Assembly: GCF_000714815.1 (NCBI RefSeq)
Contig: NZ_JMIH01000024.1
Location: 434,001 to 498,000 of the forward strand
Length of the DNA: 64,000 nucleotides
Direction: 5' to 3'
Source of the DNA: Anditalea andensis
GTDB lineage: Bacteria > Bacteroidota > Bacteroidia > Cytophagales > Cyclobacteriaceae
Position 1 is the stretch's first letter; every line of letters starts with the position of its first letter. Below, piece by piece: positions 1 through 9,066 of this stretch. Position numbers and translations under genes: made by a program. The notes below the pieces were generated by a model, which was given only the letters and a program-made list of their open reading frames with translations, did not search any database and was not told where the DNA came from.

Positions 1-1
1 A

Positions 2-1279
2 AAGGAATTAATTATATCCACACAGGATATACCCAGCAAAAGAAAAAGAGAAATTATTGATGAATGTCTGCGACTGGATATTCATTCCAGCATCATTCCT
101 CCTATAGATGAATGGATGAGCGGAGGTTTAAACGCTGGTGGTATAAGAGAAGTGAAAATAGAGGATTTATTGTCCAGAGACTCTATCTCATTGGACAGCA
201 CCCACGTAAGCGAAGAGTTAGCAGGTAAAGTAGTGCTGGTAACTGGCGCAGGAGGTTCTATAGGTAGTGAAATAGCTAAACAGGTAGCACATTATAATCC
301 TAAACTACTTATCATGTTAGATCAGGCGGAGTCTGCACTGTATGAAATCAACCACGAGATATTATCGCTAAATCTAGACGTAGATGTTATAGCCATATTA
401 GCGGATATCAGAAAAGTAAAAAACCTTTCAGATATATTTAAAAAATATAATCCCCAGATTGTTTTCCATGCAGCAGCTTATAAGCATGTTCCGATGATGG
501 AATCCTATCCAGAAGAGGCTGTTAAATGTAACATATTGGGTACACGTAATTTAGCTGACTTATCTGTGGAATATAAGGCAGAAAAATTTGTCATGATCAG
601 TACTGATAAAGCAGTCAATCCTACAAATGTAATGGGGGCATCAAAAAGGATAGCAGAAATGTATGTCCAATCCCTCAATGATTTTATTTCAGGAATGAGT
701 AAAGGAAATACAAAGTTTATTACAACTAGATTTGGAAATGTATTGGGATCCAACGGGTCGGTCATACCATTATTCAAGCGTCAAATTGAAAAAGGTGGGC
801 CAGTAACTGTAACTCACCCGGATATCACACGTTATTTCATGACTATCCCGGAAGCATGTCAGCTAGTACTTGAAGCTGGTGTAATGGGAAATGGAGGAGA
901 GATTTTTGTATTTGATATGGGAGAGCCTGTAAAAATAGTAGACTTGGCTAGAAAAATGATTCAGTTGAGTGGCAAAAAAGTAGATCAGGATATTAAAATA
1001 ACATATTCGGGACTTCGCCAGGGTGAAAAGTTATACGAAGAGTTATTGAACAATGAGGAGGAAGTTAAGGAAACCCATCATCCTAAGATTATGATTGCAA
1101 AAGTCTCTAAGGTATCCTTTGAAGATATTCATGAGCAACTTGAGCTTTTTAATGGTCTGTTAAATAAATCCTCTGATGTATCACTGGTCAGCCACATGAA
1201 GACTATTGTTCCTGAATTTATTAGTAATTCATCAAGGTTTAACTTTTTAGACAGTAGAAAAGAAGCAATGACGCGATAA
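2..1279 (+). CDS. CapD/FlaA1/WbpM-type nucleotide-sugar 4,6-dehydratase/epimerase, 5'-truncated
   Basis: This is probably an inner-membrane enzyme that modifies UDP-N-acetyl sugars for surface polysaccharide synthesis. The frame stays open from the window edge through the ATG at 116. Bases 2-115 translate to a plausible linker (ending PPIDEW) of the kind that follows the N-terminal CoA-binding-like domain in long CapD proteins, so the gene starts outside the window and ATG 116 is internal. The SDR domain is clear: the NAD-binding motif TGAGGSIGSE at about 242-271, then STDKAVNPTNVMGASK near 598-645. That motif has Met where most SDRs have catalytic Tyr, the S-M-K variant typical of the large WbpM/FlaA1 proteins. 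The C-terminal motif GLRQGEKLYEELL is also typical. The exact sugar substrate cannot be told. It converges on pfkA across a strong palindromic terminator. Confidence 0.9.
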   Translation, partial: KELIISTQDIPSKRKREIIDECLRLDIHSSIIPPIDEWMSGGLNAGGIREVKIEDLLSRDSISLDSTHVSEELAGKVVLVTGAGGSIGSEIAKQVAHYNPKLLIMLDQAESALYEINHEILSLNLDVDVIAILADIRKVKNLSDIFKKYNPQIVFHAAAYKHVPMMESYPEEAVKCNILGTRNLADLSVEYKAEKFVMISTDKAVNPTNVMGASKRIAEMYVQSLNDFISGMSKGNTKFITTRFGNVLGSNGSVIPLFKRQIEKGGPVTVTHPDITRYFMTIPEACQLVLEAGVMGNGGEIFVFDMGEPVKIVDLARKMIQLSGKKVDQDIKITYSGLRQGEKLYEELLNNEEEVKETHHPKIMIAKVSKVSFEDIHEQLELFNGLLNKSSDVSLVSHMKTIVPEFISNSSRFNFLDSRKEAMTR

Positions 1280-1300
1280 TATTATTGAACCTATATAAAA

Positions 1301-1339
1301 GTAACAAAAAAAGAAGCTTTAAGCTTCTTTTTTTGTTAC
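1301..1339. terminator. Bidirectional palindromic terminator between capD-like gene and pfkA
   Basis: Bases 1301-1319 and 1321-1339 are perfect inverted copies (GTAACAAAAAAAGAAGCTT and its complement) around one centre base. The A-rich and T-rich ends give a U-tract in both directions, so one element can end both convergent transcripts. Its right end includes the last codons of pfkA. Confidence 0.85.
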
Positions 1340-2322
1340 TGTGAAAGGATTTTTGCAATACGAAAATCATCTTCGTCTACTTCCTTATCATCTACTATAG
1401 CCTTTTTTATAGGAGTATATACAATTTTGTTATTGATAACGCCTACCATTACATCAGCTTTACCATTGATCAGCCCTTCTACGGCAGCCACGCCTAGTTT
1501 ACTGGCTAAGGTCCTGTCAAAAGAAGTAGGTGAGCCACCCCGCTGAAGATGCCCCAATATAGTGACCCGGATATCATAATTAGGGAGAAATTTTTTAACC
1601 TTTTGTGAAATCTCAAGGGCACCACCGCTTTTTCCCCCTTCAGCTACGATGACTATATTGGATTGTTTTTTAGCTTTTGCTCTAGATTTTAATCTTTCGA
1701 TTAGGGTCTCTATGGGCATTTTTCGTTCAGGAATAAGCGTAGCTGCCGCTCCGCTACCTATGCCGGCATTGACAGCAATAAATCCGGCATCTCTTCCCAT
1801 TACCTCTACAAAAAACAATCTGTCATGGGACACAGCTGTATCTCGAATTTTGTCAATAGCTTGGATGGCGGTATTGCAGGCAGTATCATACCCTATAGTG
1901 CTATCAGTTCCTGAAAGATCATTATCGATAGTTCCTGGTATACCTATAGAGGGTATGCCGAATTCTTTGTAGAATAGATGTGCACCAGTAAGTGAACCAT
2001 CTCCTCCGATTACTACCAGAGCATTTATATTATGGGCGGTCAGGTTATCATAAGCTTTTTTTCTGCCTTCTGGAGTACGAAATTCAGCACTTCGGGCGGA
2101 TTTAAGAAAAGTGCCGCCTCTCTCCAGGATATAGCCTACATTTATATTTTCCAGCTTTTTTATATCATTTTGGATCATGCCTTCATAGCCCCTATATATC
2201 CCGTATACTTCAAGATTATAGTACTTGGCAGATCTTACTACTGCCCTAATGGCAGCATTCATCCCAGGTGCATCCCCACCTGATGTGAATACTCCTATTC
2301 TAGTGATTGGATTATTGCTCAT
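1336..2322 (-). CDS. pfkA: ATP-dependent 6-phosphofructokinase
   Basis: It phosphorylates fructose 6-phosphate to fructose 1,6-bisphosphate in glycolysis, in the cytosol. At 328 aa it has the usual bacterial PfkA length. Visible motifs are the nucleotide site [18 protein letters not shown] near the N-terminus, GGDGSLTGA (the glycine after GGD marks the ATP-dependent type), and the catalytic loop [19 protein letters not shown]. The substrate-binding segment [12 protein letters not shown] and the late [14 protein letters not shown] are also present. The ATG at 2320-2322 overlaps the end of mgsA by 11 bp, so the two genes are co-transcribed and probably translationally coupled. This pairs the committing step of glycolysis with its methylglyoxal bypass. 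Confidence 0.97.
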   Translation of the reverse strand: MSNNPITRIGVFTSGGDAPGMNAAIRAVVRSAKYYNLEVYGIYRGYEGMIQNDIKKLENINVGYILERGGTFLKSARSAEFRTPEGRKKAYDNLTAHNINALVVIGGDGSLTGAHLFYKEFGIPSIGIPGTIDNDLSGTDSTIGYDTACNTAIQAIDKIRDTAVSHDRLFFVEVMGRDAGFIAVNAGIGSGAAATLIPERKMPIETLIERLKSRAKAKKQSNIVIVAEGGKSGGALEISQKVKKFLPNYDIRVTILGHLQRGGSPTSFDRTLASKLGVAAVEGLINGKADVMVGVINNKIVYTPIKKAIVDDKEVDEDDFRIAKILSQ

Positions 2323-2698
2323 ATGTAGGGGTAGTGGTTATTTGTTGAATCATTAATTCTGCTGATGCCAGATTAGTGGCCAAAGGTATATGGTGTACAT
2401 CACATATCCTCATGAGCATCTGTACATCAGGTTCGTGTGGATGTTTTGCAAGAGGATCTCTAAAAAAGATCACCAGGTCTAATTCTTTTTGGGCAGCTAA
2501 AGCCGCTATTTGGGCATCTCCTCCAAGTGGTCCGGATAGTAGCTTTTGAACTTTAAACCCAGCTTTCTCTATATGTAAGCCGGTAGTGCCAGTGGCTACC
2601 AGTGCTATATGGTTACCCTGCAGCTTATCCTTATATCCACTAAGAAAATGTACCATGTCGGCTTTTTTACCATCATGGGCGATTAAAGCAATTTTCAT
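2312..2698 (-). CDS. mgsA: Methylglyoxal synthase
   Basis: It converts dihydroxyacetone phosphate to methylglyoxal and phosphate, a bypass of lower glycolysis used when phosphate is short or sugar flux is high. At 128 aa it is a compact member of the family (E. coli MgsA is about 150 aa). The start [15 protein letters not shown] and the phosphate-site segment [13 protein letters not shown], whose Asp corresponds to the catalytic residue, are clear. So is the C-terminal signature [16 protein letters not shown] followed by ATN. It is first in a two-gene operon with pfkA and overlaps it by 11 bp. A well-spaced promoter lies 31-62 bp upstream. Confidence 0.95.
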   Translation of the reverse strand: MKIALIAHDGKKADMVHFLSGYKDKLQGNHIALVATGTTGLHIEKAGFKVQKLLSGPLGGDAQIAALAAQKELDLVIFFRDPLAKHPHEPDVQMLMRICDVHHIPLATNLASAELMIQQITTTPTYEQ

Positions 2699-2728
2699 AA
2701 ATAAGTTTCTTCTAATAGGTTTGAAGTC

Positions 2729-2760
2729 TAAAGTTATAAAAATCCCAGTAGGTATTGCAA
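2729..2760 (-). promoter_or_regulatory. Candidate promoter of mgsA-pfkA
   Basis: On the minus strand a TTG (2758-2760) is followed by 21 bp and TAACTTTA (2729-2736). This is one mismatch from the Bacteroidota -7 consensus TAnnTTTG at the normal distance from the -33 TTG. It lies about 30 bp before the mgsA ATG. Confidence 0.5.
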
Positions 2761-2944
2761 CAACCTACAATGAATCTAAAGCTATTTCTACCTGATATTG
2801 CATTATTTTGTTTCCAAAATGTAAAGTTTAATAAAACAAACAGTTCTACAAGAGGCAGTTCTTTATAGTAGAAATGCTTTGCCGGTAATTTTATATAAGT
2901 ATAGTTTTATCATAGCATGATTTTATCCAGTTATATGATATAAA

Positions 2945-5461
2945 TCATACTGGATCTACATCTATAATAAACCTGACAGATTTAAATGCTTTGGCAGCGG
3001 CAAGTTCTTCTAATACTAGTTTGAGGTGTTCTTTAAAAATAGGAGGCGCCTGACCATTTTTATCCAGCTTTATAAGAAGCTCAAAAATATATTGGTTTTT
3101 AATCTTACCTATTAATCCTTTTTCTGGACCTAAAATAATTTTTTTAACTGGAATGGCCTGCAATAAGTTTTTCAAATGAAGAGCTGCCGTTTCAGCTGTT
3201 TTAAATTCCTTGTGCTTGGATGTTATTTTTATATTTTTAACTAAGGGTGGGTAGAAAAATTGTTGTCTTTCCCCCATTTCCTGCAGGTAAAAATTCCTGT
3301 AGTCACCTGACAGAATTGACTGATAAATAGGGTGATCTGGTTTTCTGCTTTGAATGATGACATTCCCGGTTTTTTGTCTTCTTCCAGCTCTTCCCGCTAC
3401 TTGAGTGATCTGCTGAAAGGCACGCTCTCCTGATCTAAAATCAGGAAAGTAAAGCAGCCTGTCAGCATCTACGATCCCTACCACTGTTACATTTCCAAAA
3501 TCCAGTCCTTTTGTGATCATCTGTGTGCCTACCAATATGTCCACATTGCCTGCACTGAAGTTTTCGAGAAGGTTTTGATACCCATATTTACTTCTGGTAG
3601 TATCCAGATCCATTCTGGCTATACGGGCTTCAGGAAACAGCATAGCTAAATTTTCTTCTATTTTTTCTGTTCCTTGGCCTACTGTAACTAGATTATTACT
3701 GCCGCAGGCAGGACAGGAGGTAGGTACTTTCTGTTTGAACCCGCAGTAGTGGCAGCGCATTTCTTCACCAAATTGATGGTAGGTAAGGCTTACGTCACAG
3801 TGGTCACATTCAAGTACCCAAGAACAGTCTTCACAGTTTATATAGGGAGCATATCCTCTTCTGTTTTGAAAGATCAATACCTGCTCCTGATTATTTAAAG
3901 CTTCCTGTATTTTCTCCCTAAGCAGCCGTGTGGTGTCTAATTTTAGTAAGTTTTTCTTCTTGTCCGCTAGGATATCTGCCATATGGAAATGAGGTAGCTG
4001 TGCTTCGCCATATCTCAGATTCAATTCTACCAGCCCATATTTTTTTTGTCTGGCATTATAATATGATTCAAAGGATGGAGTGGCACTGCCCAAAAGTACC
4101 TTGGATTGGTGCAGATAAGCCAGCATGATAGCAGTATCCCTGGCATGGTACCTGGGGGCTGGGTCATGCTGTTTATAGCTCGTTTCATGCTCTTCATCAA
4201 TGATGATCAGTCCCAGACTGTCAAATGGTAGAAATACGGCTGATCTTACACCTACTACAAACTGAAATCTTCCCTGGATCACTCCCTGCCAAACTTCTAC
4301 TCGCTCATTGTCCGAATATTTAGAATGAAATACGCCCATTTTATTTCCAAATACTTTTGTGAGGCGGTTTACCATTTGGGTAGTAAGTGCTATTTCCGGC
4401 AATAAAAGCAATACTTGTGAGCCACTATCCATGACCTCTTGAACCAGCTTAATATAAAGCGATGTTTTGCCACTACCTGTTATTCCATGTAGAAGAACAG
4501 TTTGTTTCTCTTTGTAGGCTTCTTTAATTTGATTCAAAGCTTCTTCCTGAACAGGCGATAATGATAAGGTATCAGGGTTTGTAGGCAAGTTTTCAAACCT
4601 GCTTATAATTTTGGTAAATTCTTCAAAGATTCCATTTTTTATAAGAGTTCTTAATGAATTGACAGAAATACCGCTTTCTGTCAATAATTTTTTATCTAAT
4701 CCTTCATGGTTTATTTTCTCATCTTTATATACCGGAACTTGCTGTAGGTATTTTAATATTATTTCCTCTTGTTTTGGCTTAGATTCTAATTTTGCAAATA
4801 AAGCCTCCAATGCAGATTTATCTGACACAAACAGGGCAGACAGTCTTATCCTGTTCTCAATTTTAGGAGTAAATTTTTCTTTTAGCTGCTCATAAACCAA
4901 AACCATTTCTTTTGCTACCAAGCTTTTGATGATGTGGTGGGCAGATTTTAGTTCTAGTATTTTGCCACATGCTTCAAAAGTTAACTCTCCCTCGGTTTCT
5001 AAGTGGTCAAGTATGATTTTTTCACGTTCATCTATAGGATAGTCACTTCCTGAATCCTGGAAAGTAGGATTTAGTTGTAGCCGGCTTTCACTGTTTAGTT
5101 TCATGCCACTGGGCAGTGCGGCATTCATCACCTCTCCTATATGACAGCAATAGTAATCCGCTATCCAATGCCAAAACTTGATCTGAAGTGGATTTACCAT
5201 AGGTTGGTTATCCAATAGTTCTAATAGTGGTTTTGCATCGTATTCTTTGGGAGGTTTTTGATGGATTTTACCCACTATGCCTGTGAGTATTTTTCTTGTT
5301 CCGAACTGGACGATCACCCTAAATCCTATTCCAATTATAGGTTCCATTTCCCGTGGCACCATATAGGTAAACATCCAGGGAATAGGAACAGGTAAAATCA
5401 CATCCGCAAAAATCGGGATGCTGGTTTTGTCGTCAATAGGGTTTCCAAATAAGTCTTCCAA
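2945..5461 (-). CDS. priA: Primosomal protein N' (replication restart helicase)
   Basis: PriA is a 3'-5' DNA helicase that reloads the replisome at stalled forks. The 838-aa product has an N-terminal fork-binding region beginning FADVILPVPIPWMFTY. The helicase motifs are GITGSGKTSLYI (Walker A), DEEHETSYKQHDPAPRYHAR (Walker B and downstream loop), GSATPS, and the C-terminal TQMITKGLDF and QVAGRAGR. Between them is the cysteine cluster CEDCSWVLECDHCDVSL / CHYCG / CPACG, which binds two zinc ions. The start is TTG at 5459-5461: an in-frame stop lies just upstream, no ATG intervenes, and the next ATG would remove the conserved N-terminus. It stands alone, with 246 bp separating it from mgsA. Confidence 0.97.
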   Translation of the reverse strand: MEDLFGNPIDDKTSIPIFADVILPVPIPWMFTYMVPREMEPIIGIGFRVIVQFGTRKILTGIVGKIHQKPPKEYDAKPLLELLDNQPMVNPLQIKFWHWIADYYCCHIGEVMNAALPSGMKLNSESRLQLNPTFQDSGSDYPIDEREKIILDHLETEGELTFEACGKILELKSAHHIIKSLVAKEMVLVYEQLKEKFTPKIENRIRLSALFVSDKSALEALFAKLESKPKQEEIILKYLQQVPVYKDEKINHEGLDKKLLTESGISVNSLRTLIKNGIFEEFTKIISRFENLPTNPDTLSLSPVQEEALNQIKEAYKEKQTVLLHGITGSGKTSLYIKLVQEVMDSGSQVLLLLPEIALTTQMVNRLTKVFGNKMGVFHSKYSDNERVEVWQGVIQGRFQFVVGVRSAVFLPFDSLGLIIIDEEHETSYKQHDPAPRYHARDTAIMLAYLHQSKVLLGSATPSFESYYNARQKKYGLVELNLRYGEAQLPHFHMADILADKKKNLLKLDTTRLLREKIQEALNNQEQVLIFQNRRGYAPYINCEDCSWVLECDHCDVSLTYHQFGEEMRCHYCGFKQKVPTSCPACGSNNLVTVGQGTEKIEENLAMLFPEARIARMDLDTTRSKYGYQNLLENFSAGNVDILVGTQMITKGLDFGNVTVVGIVDADRLLYFPDFRSGERAFQQITQVAGRAGRRQKTGNVIIQSRKPDHPIYQSILSGDYRNFYLQEMGERQQFFYPPLVKNIKITSKHKEFKTAETAALHLKNLLQAIPVKKIILGPEKGLIGKIKNQYIFELLIKLDKNGQAPPIFKEHLKLVLEELAAAKAFKSVRFIIDVDPV

Positions 5462-5605
5462 TTTAATAGAGCTCTTTTATAGTAGGTTATGCAATCTTAG
5501 AAAAAATGTAAAGGTTGGTTTACTTTTCACTATATGAAATAGCTGATTCGTATAAAATCTATTTGATGTAAAGATACTTTAGCAAATTGCTTTGATAAAG
5601 TATGG

Positions 5606-6586
5606 TTAAGCTTCTCTGATTTGCTTTTTTATCTTTGCTAGTTCAGCATCAAAATTCAAATAGTCCGGCATTTCTTTTATATTGATTAATAATTTGTTCA
5701 AAAACTTTTGATGTGCAGCAGATTTAGAATTAAATGGTTTGTGTTCAATAGACTTACGTAATTTAAGGATTTTTTCATCAAGCTCCTTGTATTTATCTGA
5801 TATATATGTATCTGCAAATCTTGCATATATATAATTTTCCGCCTGTTCAGTTGGATGGATTAAGTCCTCTTTGTAAAACCTGTAATCCCTTAGGTCATCC
5901 ATCATGAGTTCATAACTTGGGAAATAATGAACGTTTTCGCTTTGCTCTACCAATAGGGCTGCCAATACCCTCAAGAGGCTTTTGCTTAGATGATTATCAG
6001 GTATTCCGTCTTTAGTATGTCTTACCGGGCTTACTGTGAAGATGATATTGATTTCTGGATTTATATCTATCAGGTGATGATATAAGCTTTCAAATGATAA
6101 CTTCATTTCTTCCAAGCTCAATAGCCGTTTAGTGAAAAGTGCTGCAGGTTGCTTATGACAGTTGGCAACTAGCTGCTCTGTGTAATTGTGCTGGTAAGCG
6201 TAAGCTGTACCTAGGGTGATAAAGAGGTGTGAAATTTTCTTAAGATAGCTGTTTGTAGACAGATGAATATTTTCTAAATCAGATATTAACTCCCCTTGGG
6301 TAGCCGCTGATAAGCTAGAATGGTAATTGTAGTGCAGGTATCTGTCTTGATAAAATATGCTACGGTCTATATTGGGAGATGTTCTCCGGATAGTATCTTC
6401 AAGGAGAGTAAACAGCGATACAGGATTAAAGATGGTCCCAAACGGGTTGATCAGTACATCATACTTCCTATCTTCCAGCCGCTTTCCCAGCATAGTGGCA
6501 AAACAGGATCCCATTGCCATTATTTTTGAATGGTGACTGATCTGATTAAGTGATGGGGGTATATTAAATGTAGTCCTTAAATTCAT
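5606..6586 (-). CDS. GSCFA domain protein
   Basis: This 326-aa protein belongs to the GSCFA family, named for the motif seen here in MAMGSCFATMLGKRLEDRKY (residues about 24-43). The motif resembles block I of SGNH/GDSL hydrolases, with Ser as likely nucleophile. Later segments fit the same fold: FTVSPVRHTKDG, and DLIHPTEQAENYIYARF, whose Asp and His may complete the active site. There is no signal peptide, so it is probably cytosolic. The family is widespread in Bacteroidota and also occurs in Proteobacteria, but its substrate is unknown to me. It is a single gene with no clear operon partners. Confidence 0.85.
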   Translation of the reverse strand: MNLRTTFNIPPSLNQISHHSKIMAMGSCFATMLGKRLEDRKYDVLINPFGTIFNPVSLFTLLEDTIRRTSPNIDRSIFYQDRYLHYNYHSSLSAATQGELISDLENIHLSTNSYLKKISHLFITLGTAYAYQHNYTEQLVANCHKQPAALFTKRLLSLEEMKLSFESLYHHLIDINPEINIIFTVSPVRHTKDGIPDNHLSKSLLRVLAALLVEQSENVHYFPSYELMMDDLRDYRFYKEDLIHPTEQAENYIYARFADTYISDKYKELDEKILKLRKSIEHKPFNSKSAAHQKFLNKLLINIKEMPDYLNFDAELAKIKKQIREA

Positions 6587-6761
6587 TCCGTGAAATTAGA
6601 TATCTAAAGATACGTAATGGAACAGATTTTTAGCAAAATATGAATAGATGAATTCAGGCATGGGGACAATCTTCGACAATGAGAAACTCCGATGCTTATG
6701 GGGCTGTAAGATTAAATTTGGCCAAAAAACTATTTATAGATGATCATTAGGTCAAGAACAT

Positions 6762-6794
6762 AAAAAAAGCCAAGAACTATGTTCTCGGCTTTTT
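6762..6794 (-). terminator. Rho-independent terminator of rpsF-rpsR-rplI
   Basis: In the minus-strand transcript a stem AAAGCCGAGAAC / GUUCUUGGCUUU with a 3-nt loop and one G-U pair is followed by a U-run. It sits 22 bp beyond the rplI stop codon. Confidence 0.9.
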
Positions 6795-6815
6795 GATATT
6801 TTTTAAAGTTGCTGA

Positions 6816-7259
6816 TTACTCAGCCACAACTTCAAATTTTACATTGGTTTTTACTTCTCTGTGAAGATCTACCTCAGCTTCATATTCACCTGCTCCGGTA
6901 ACTGAAGTATTGATAGATATTTTTTTTCTGTCAATATCGATTCCTTTAGCAGCAAGTGCATCTGAAATTTGAAGTGTGGTAACTTTACCGAAGATTTTAC
7001 CTGATTCACCGATTTTAGCTTTTACTTCTAAGGTTACTTTTTCAAGTTGTGCAGCTAGATTTTCAGCTTCAGTTTTAATTTTTTCAGCTTTATGAGAAGC
7101 CTGCTTGATATTTTCCTCAAGGATTCTTTTATTGGAATTGGTGGCCAGTAGCGCAAAACCTTGTGGAATTAGGTAGTTCCTACCATATCCAGGCTTTACA
7201 GATACCAGGTCGTTCTTATAACCAAGTCCTTTTATATCTGTTTTTAAGATAACTTCCAT
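6816..7259 (-). CDS. rplI: 50S ribosomal protein L9
   Basis: L9 is a two-domain ribosomal protein that binds 23S rRNA and projects from the L1 side of the large subunit. The 147-aa product has the family signature GYGRNYLIPQGFALLAT in the N-terminal domain (residues about 24-40). The central linker helix is rich in Lys and Glu (SHKAEKIKTEAENLAAQLE). The C-terminal domain contains GKIFGKVTTLQISDAL. It is the last gene of the rpsF-rpsR-rplI operon, 38 bp after rpsR and just before a strong terminator. This is the common bacterial order without the ssb gene found in some genomes. Confidence 0.98.
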   Translation of the reverse strand: MEVILKTDIKGLGYKNDLVSVKPGYGRNYLIPQGFALLATNSNKRILEENIKQASHKAEKIKTEAENLAAQLEKVTLEVKAKIGESGKIFGKVTTLQISDALAAKGIDIDRKKISINTSVTGAGEYEAEVDLHREVKTNVKFEVVAE

Positions 7260-7297
7260 TGTTGTAAATTTTTAAATGTTGAATAGAACAGAACTGA

Positions 7298-7549
7298 TTA
7301 CTTCAATCCGTCAGTTACATATGGCAATAGAGCCAAATGTCTAGCCTTTTTAATAGCAACAGCTACTTTTCTCTGGAATTTTGCCGAGTTACCGGTTAGT
7401 CTTCTAGGAAGAATTTTACCTTGCTCATTTACAAACTTCAATAAGAAGTTAGGATCTTTGTAATCTATATACTTGATACCTAGTTTTTTAAACCGGCAGT
7501 ATTTTTTTCTATTCTCTACTCTGTTGATTGGTTCGTTCTTAAGTGTCAT
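7298..7549 (-). CDS. rpsR: 30S ribosomal protein S18
   Basis: S18 binds the 16S rRNA platform together with S6. At 83 aa it has the expected length and the family core: [29 protein letters not shown], continuing to [17 protein letters not shown] and the basic tail [11 protein letters not shown] (each cited as separate adjoining motifs). Its ATG overlaps the rpsF stop in an ATGA junction at 7546-7549, so translation is coupled. This is reasonable because the two proteins form a dimer. Confidence 0.98.
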   Translation of the reverse strand: MTLKNEPINRVENRKKYCRFKKLGIKYIDYKDPNFLLKFVNEQGKILPRRLTGNSAKFQRKVAVAIKKARHLALLPYVTDGLK

Positions 7550-7917
7550 TTCGCAGCTTCCTCCTTAACTTCAGATTTTTTGTTAAATTCACCTTTTCTT
7601 CTTCTTTCAGCGTACACTTTTGCGTGCTTGTCTAAAACGGTGGTCAAGAAACGCAATACTTTCTCGTCTCTTCTGAACTCAAGCTCAAATCGCTTGATCA
7701 AAGTCGTAGGAGCATTGTATTCTACCATGATGTAAAAGCCGGTGCTTTTTTTCTGAATTGGGTAAGACATTCTCTTAAGACCCCAATTTTCAACATTTAC
7801 TATTTCTGCCCCCTCTTCTTTTAACAAGTTCACGAACTTGTCTACGGTATCCTTCATCTGAACATCAGACAAAACGGGAGTTAATATGAATACCGTTTCA
7901 TAACTTTTTTGGAACAT
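7546..7917 (-). CDS. rpsF: 30S ribosomal protein S6
   Basis: S6 pairs with S18 on the small-subunit platform. The 123-aa product starts with [13 protein letters not shown] and contains [20 protein letters not shown], the ferredoxin-like core. Its C-terminus is lysine- and glutamate-rich ([16 protein letters not shown]), a tail that varies among bacteria. It is first in the ribosomal protein operon. A consensus promoter begins 39 bp upstream. Confidence 0.98.
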   Translation of the reverse strand: MFQKSYETVFILTPVLSDVQMKDTVDKFVNLLKEEGAEIVNVENWGLKRMSYPIQKKSTGFYIMVEYNAPTTLIKRFELEFRRDEKVLRFLTTVLDKHAKVYAERRRKGEFNKKSEVKEEAAK

Positions 7918-7955
7918 TTGTTTATTCGTTTAATTAATATTTTTTAAACAGACCG

Positions 7956-7985
7956 CAAAATTAGAGCTTTATTTGGCTTTATCAA
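7956..7985 (-). promoter_or_regulatory. Promoter of rpsF-rpsR-rplI
   Basis: The minus strand has TTG (7983-7985), 19 bp, then TAATTTTG (7956-7963). This is an exact match to the Bacteroidota -33/-7 pattern, 38 bp before the rpsF ATG. It is among the clearest promoters in the window. Confidence 0.75.
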
Positions 7986-8109
7986 AACTTTGATAGATAA
8001 ATATGTCAATCCGTGAAGTTATATTAATATAAGGGCAGTGGCCGAATTTATCTTGCGAATATATTCATATGATTTTATGGAAACAAAAGCTCCTATCGAC
8101 TATAATGCC

Positions 8110-9030
8110 TTACTTCACTTCAAATTCCTTGTTTCCTATCTGAAAGCCATCAGCAAAAATACGCACTTTATATAATCCTGAAGTATAGTCAGTACCTTTT
8201 TCATAAAAATAGGTGAGCTGCTGACGGGTATTATTAAATAATATGTCTTGTTTGGCTGTATAAAATTCCTCTTTACCATTCAGATCAAAAGTACCTGATC
8301 CCCTTGCTATATCAAAGATTACCTGATTATTAGGAGCGATCACCTGTACAAATATATCTTTGGTCCCAGCTGGAGCCAAACTGTTTTCGGAAAGGTTAAA
8401 GGATATCTTAAGTTTATCCAGTTGCCTGTTTCGGAAATTATCTTCTCTTTCTCTTCCTCTCGAATTGATAGCTGCCACTTTTATATTTTCTGCTTTAAGT
8501 CTTTCAGCTACTGTTACTTTTTCAGTCAATTCTTGCTGTTTGATGTTAAGTTTTGCTACTTCTTCTTCTATTTGTGCCTTGGTGGTTTTAAGTTCCTTAT
8601 TTTCAGAATAAAGCTGTTGGTTTTGTTCTCTAAGTTTTAGGATGTCTTCGTCCTTTTCTCGGAGCAGGTTGGCATAACCATCTATCTTACGGTTAAGGTT
8701 TGCTATTTCGGTGGCGGATCTTTTTCTGTCTGTATTTCGCTCAGTTATTAATTGCTCCCTAAGCTGTACCAGTGAGTCAATGTTTCCACCCAGGTGCTCT
8801 ATTTCCTCTATCCTTAGGGTAAGCTGATAAGTCACTGAGTCAATTCTCAAATTAAGATCATTGTTTTCTTCTGAAAGGATGATGATCTCTTCTGCTTTTT
8901 TTTCTTTATCCTGATGATCGGTGTAAAGTTTTATACCACTTACAATTACCAATATAATCAAGACGATAATAAGTATATTTTTGCCTTTTTCTTTATTATG
9001 GCTTTTGTCAGAAAGATTGTCGTTATTCAT
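8110..9030 (-). CDS. Membrane-anchored coiled-coil protein of unknown function
   Basis: I do not recognise a named family. The 306-aa protein has a lysine-rich cytosolic start (SHNKEKGKN), one membrane segment at about residues 19-37 (ILIIVLIILVIVSGI), and then a long charged helix to about residue 190. Heptad-like Leu/Ile patterns there (LNRKIDGYANLLREKDEDIL; LYSENKELKTTKAQIEEEV) indicate a coiled coil. The last 110 residues lose the coiled-coil pattern and look like a beta domain (FVQVIAPNNQVIFDIARGS ... YKVRIFADGFQIGNKEFEV). The topology suggests an inner-membrane anchor with the coil and beta domain in the periplasm. Its neighbours give no clue to its role. It is divergent from a methyltransferase gene 36 bp away. 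Confidence 0.75.
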   Translation of the reverse strand: MNNDNLSDKSHNKEKGKNILIIVLIILVIVSGIKLYTDHQDKEKKAEEIIILSEENNDLNLRIDSVTYQLTLRIEEIEHLGGNIDSLVQLREQLITERNTDRKRSATEIANLNRKIDGYANLLREKDEDILKLREQNQQLYSENKELKTTKAQIEEEVAKLNIKQQELTEKVTVAERLKAENIKVAAINSRGREREDNFRNRQLDKLKISFNLSENSLAPAGTKDIFVQVIAPNNQVIFDIARGSGTFDLNGKEEFYTAKQDILFNNTRQQLTYFYEKGTDYTSGLYKVRIFADGFQIGNKEFEVK

Positions 9031-9066
9031 AGTGAAATATATAACTCTAAAATTAGATAATTATTG

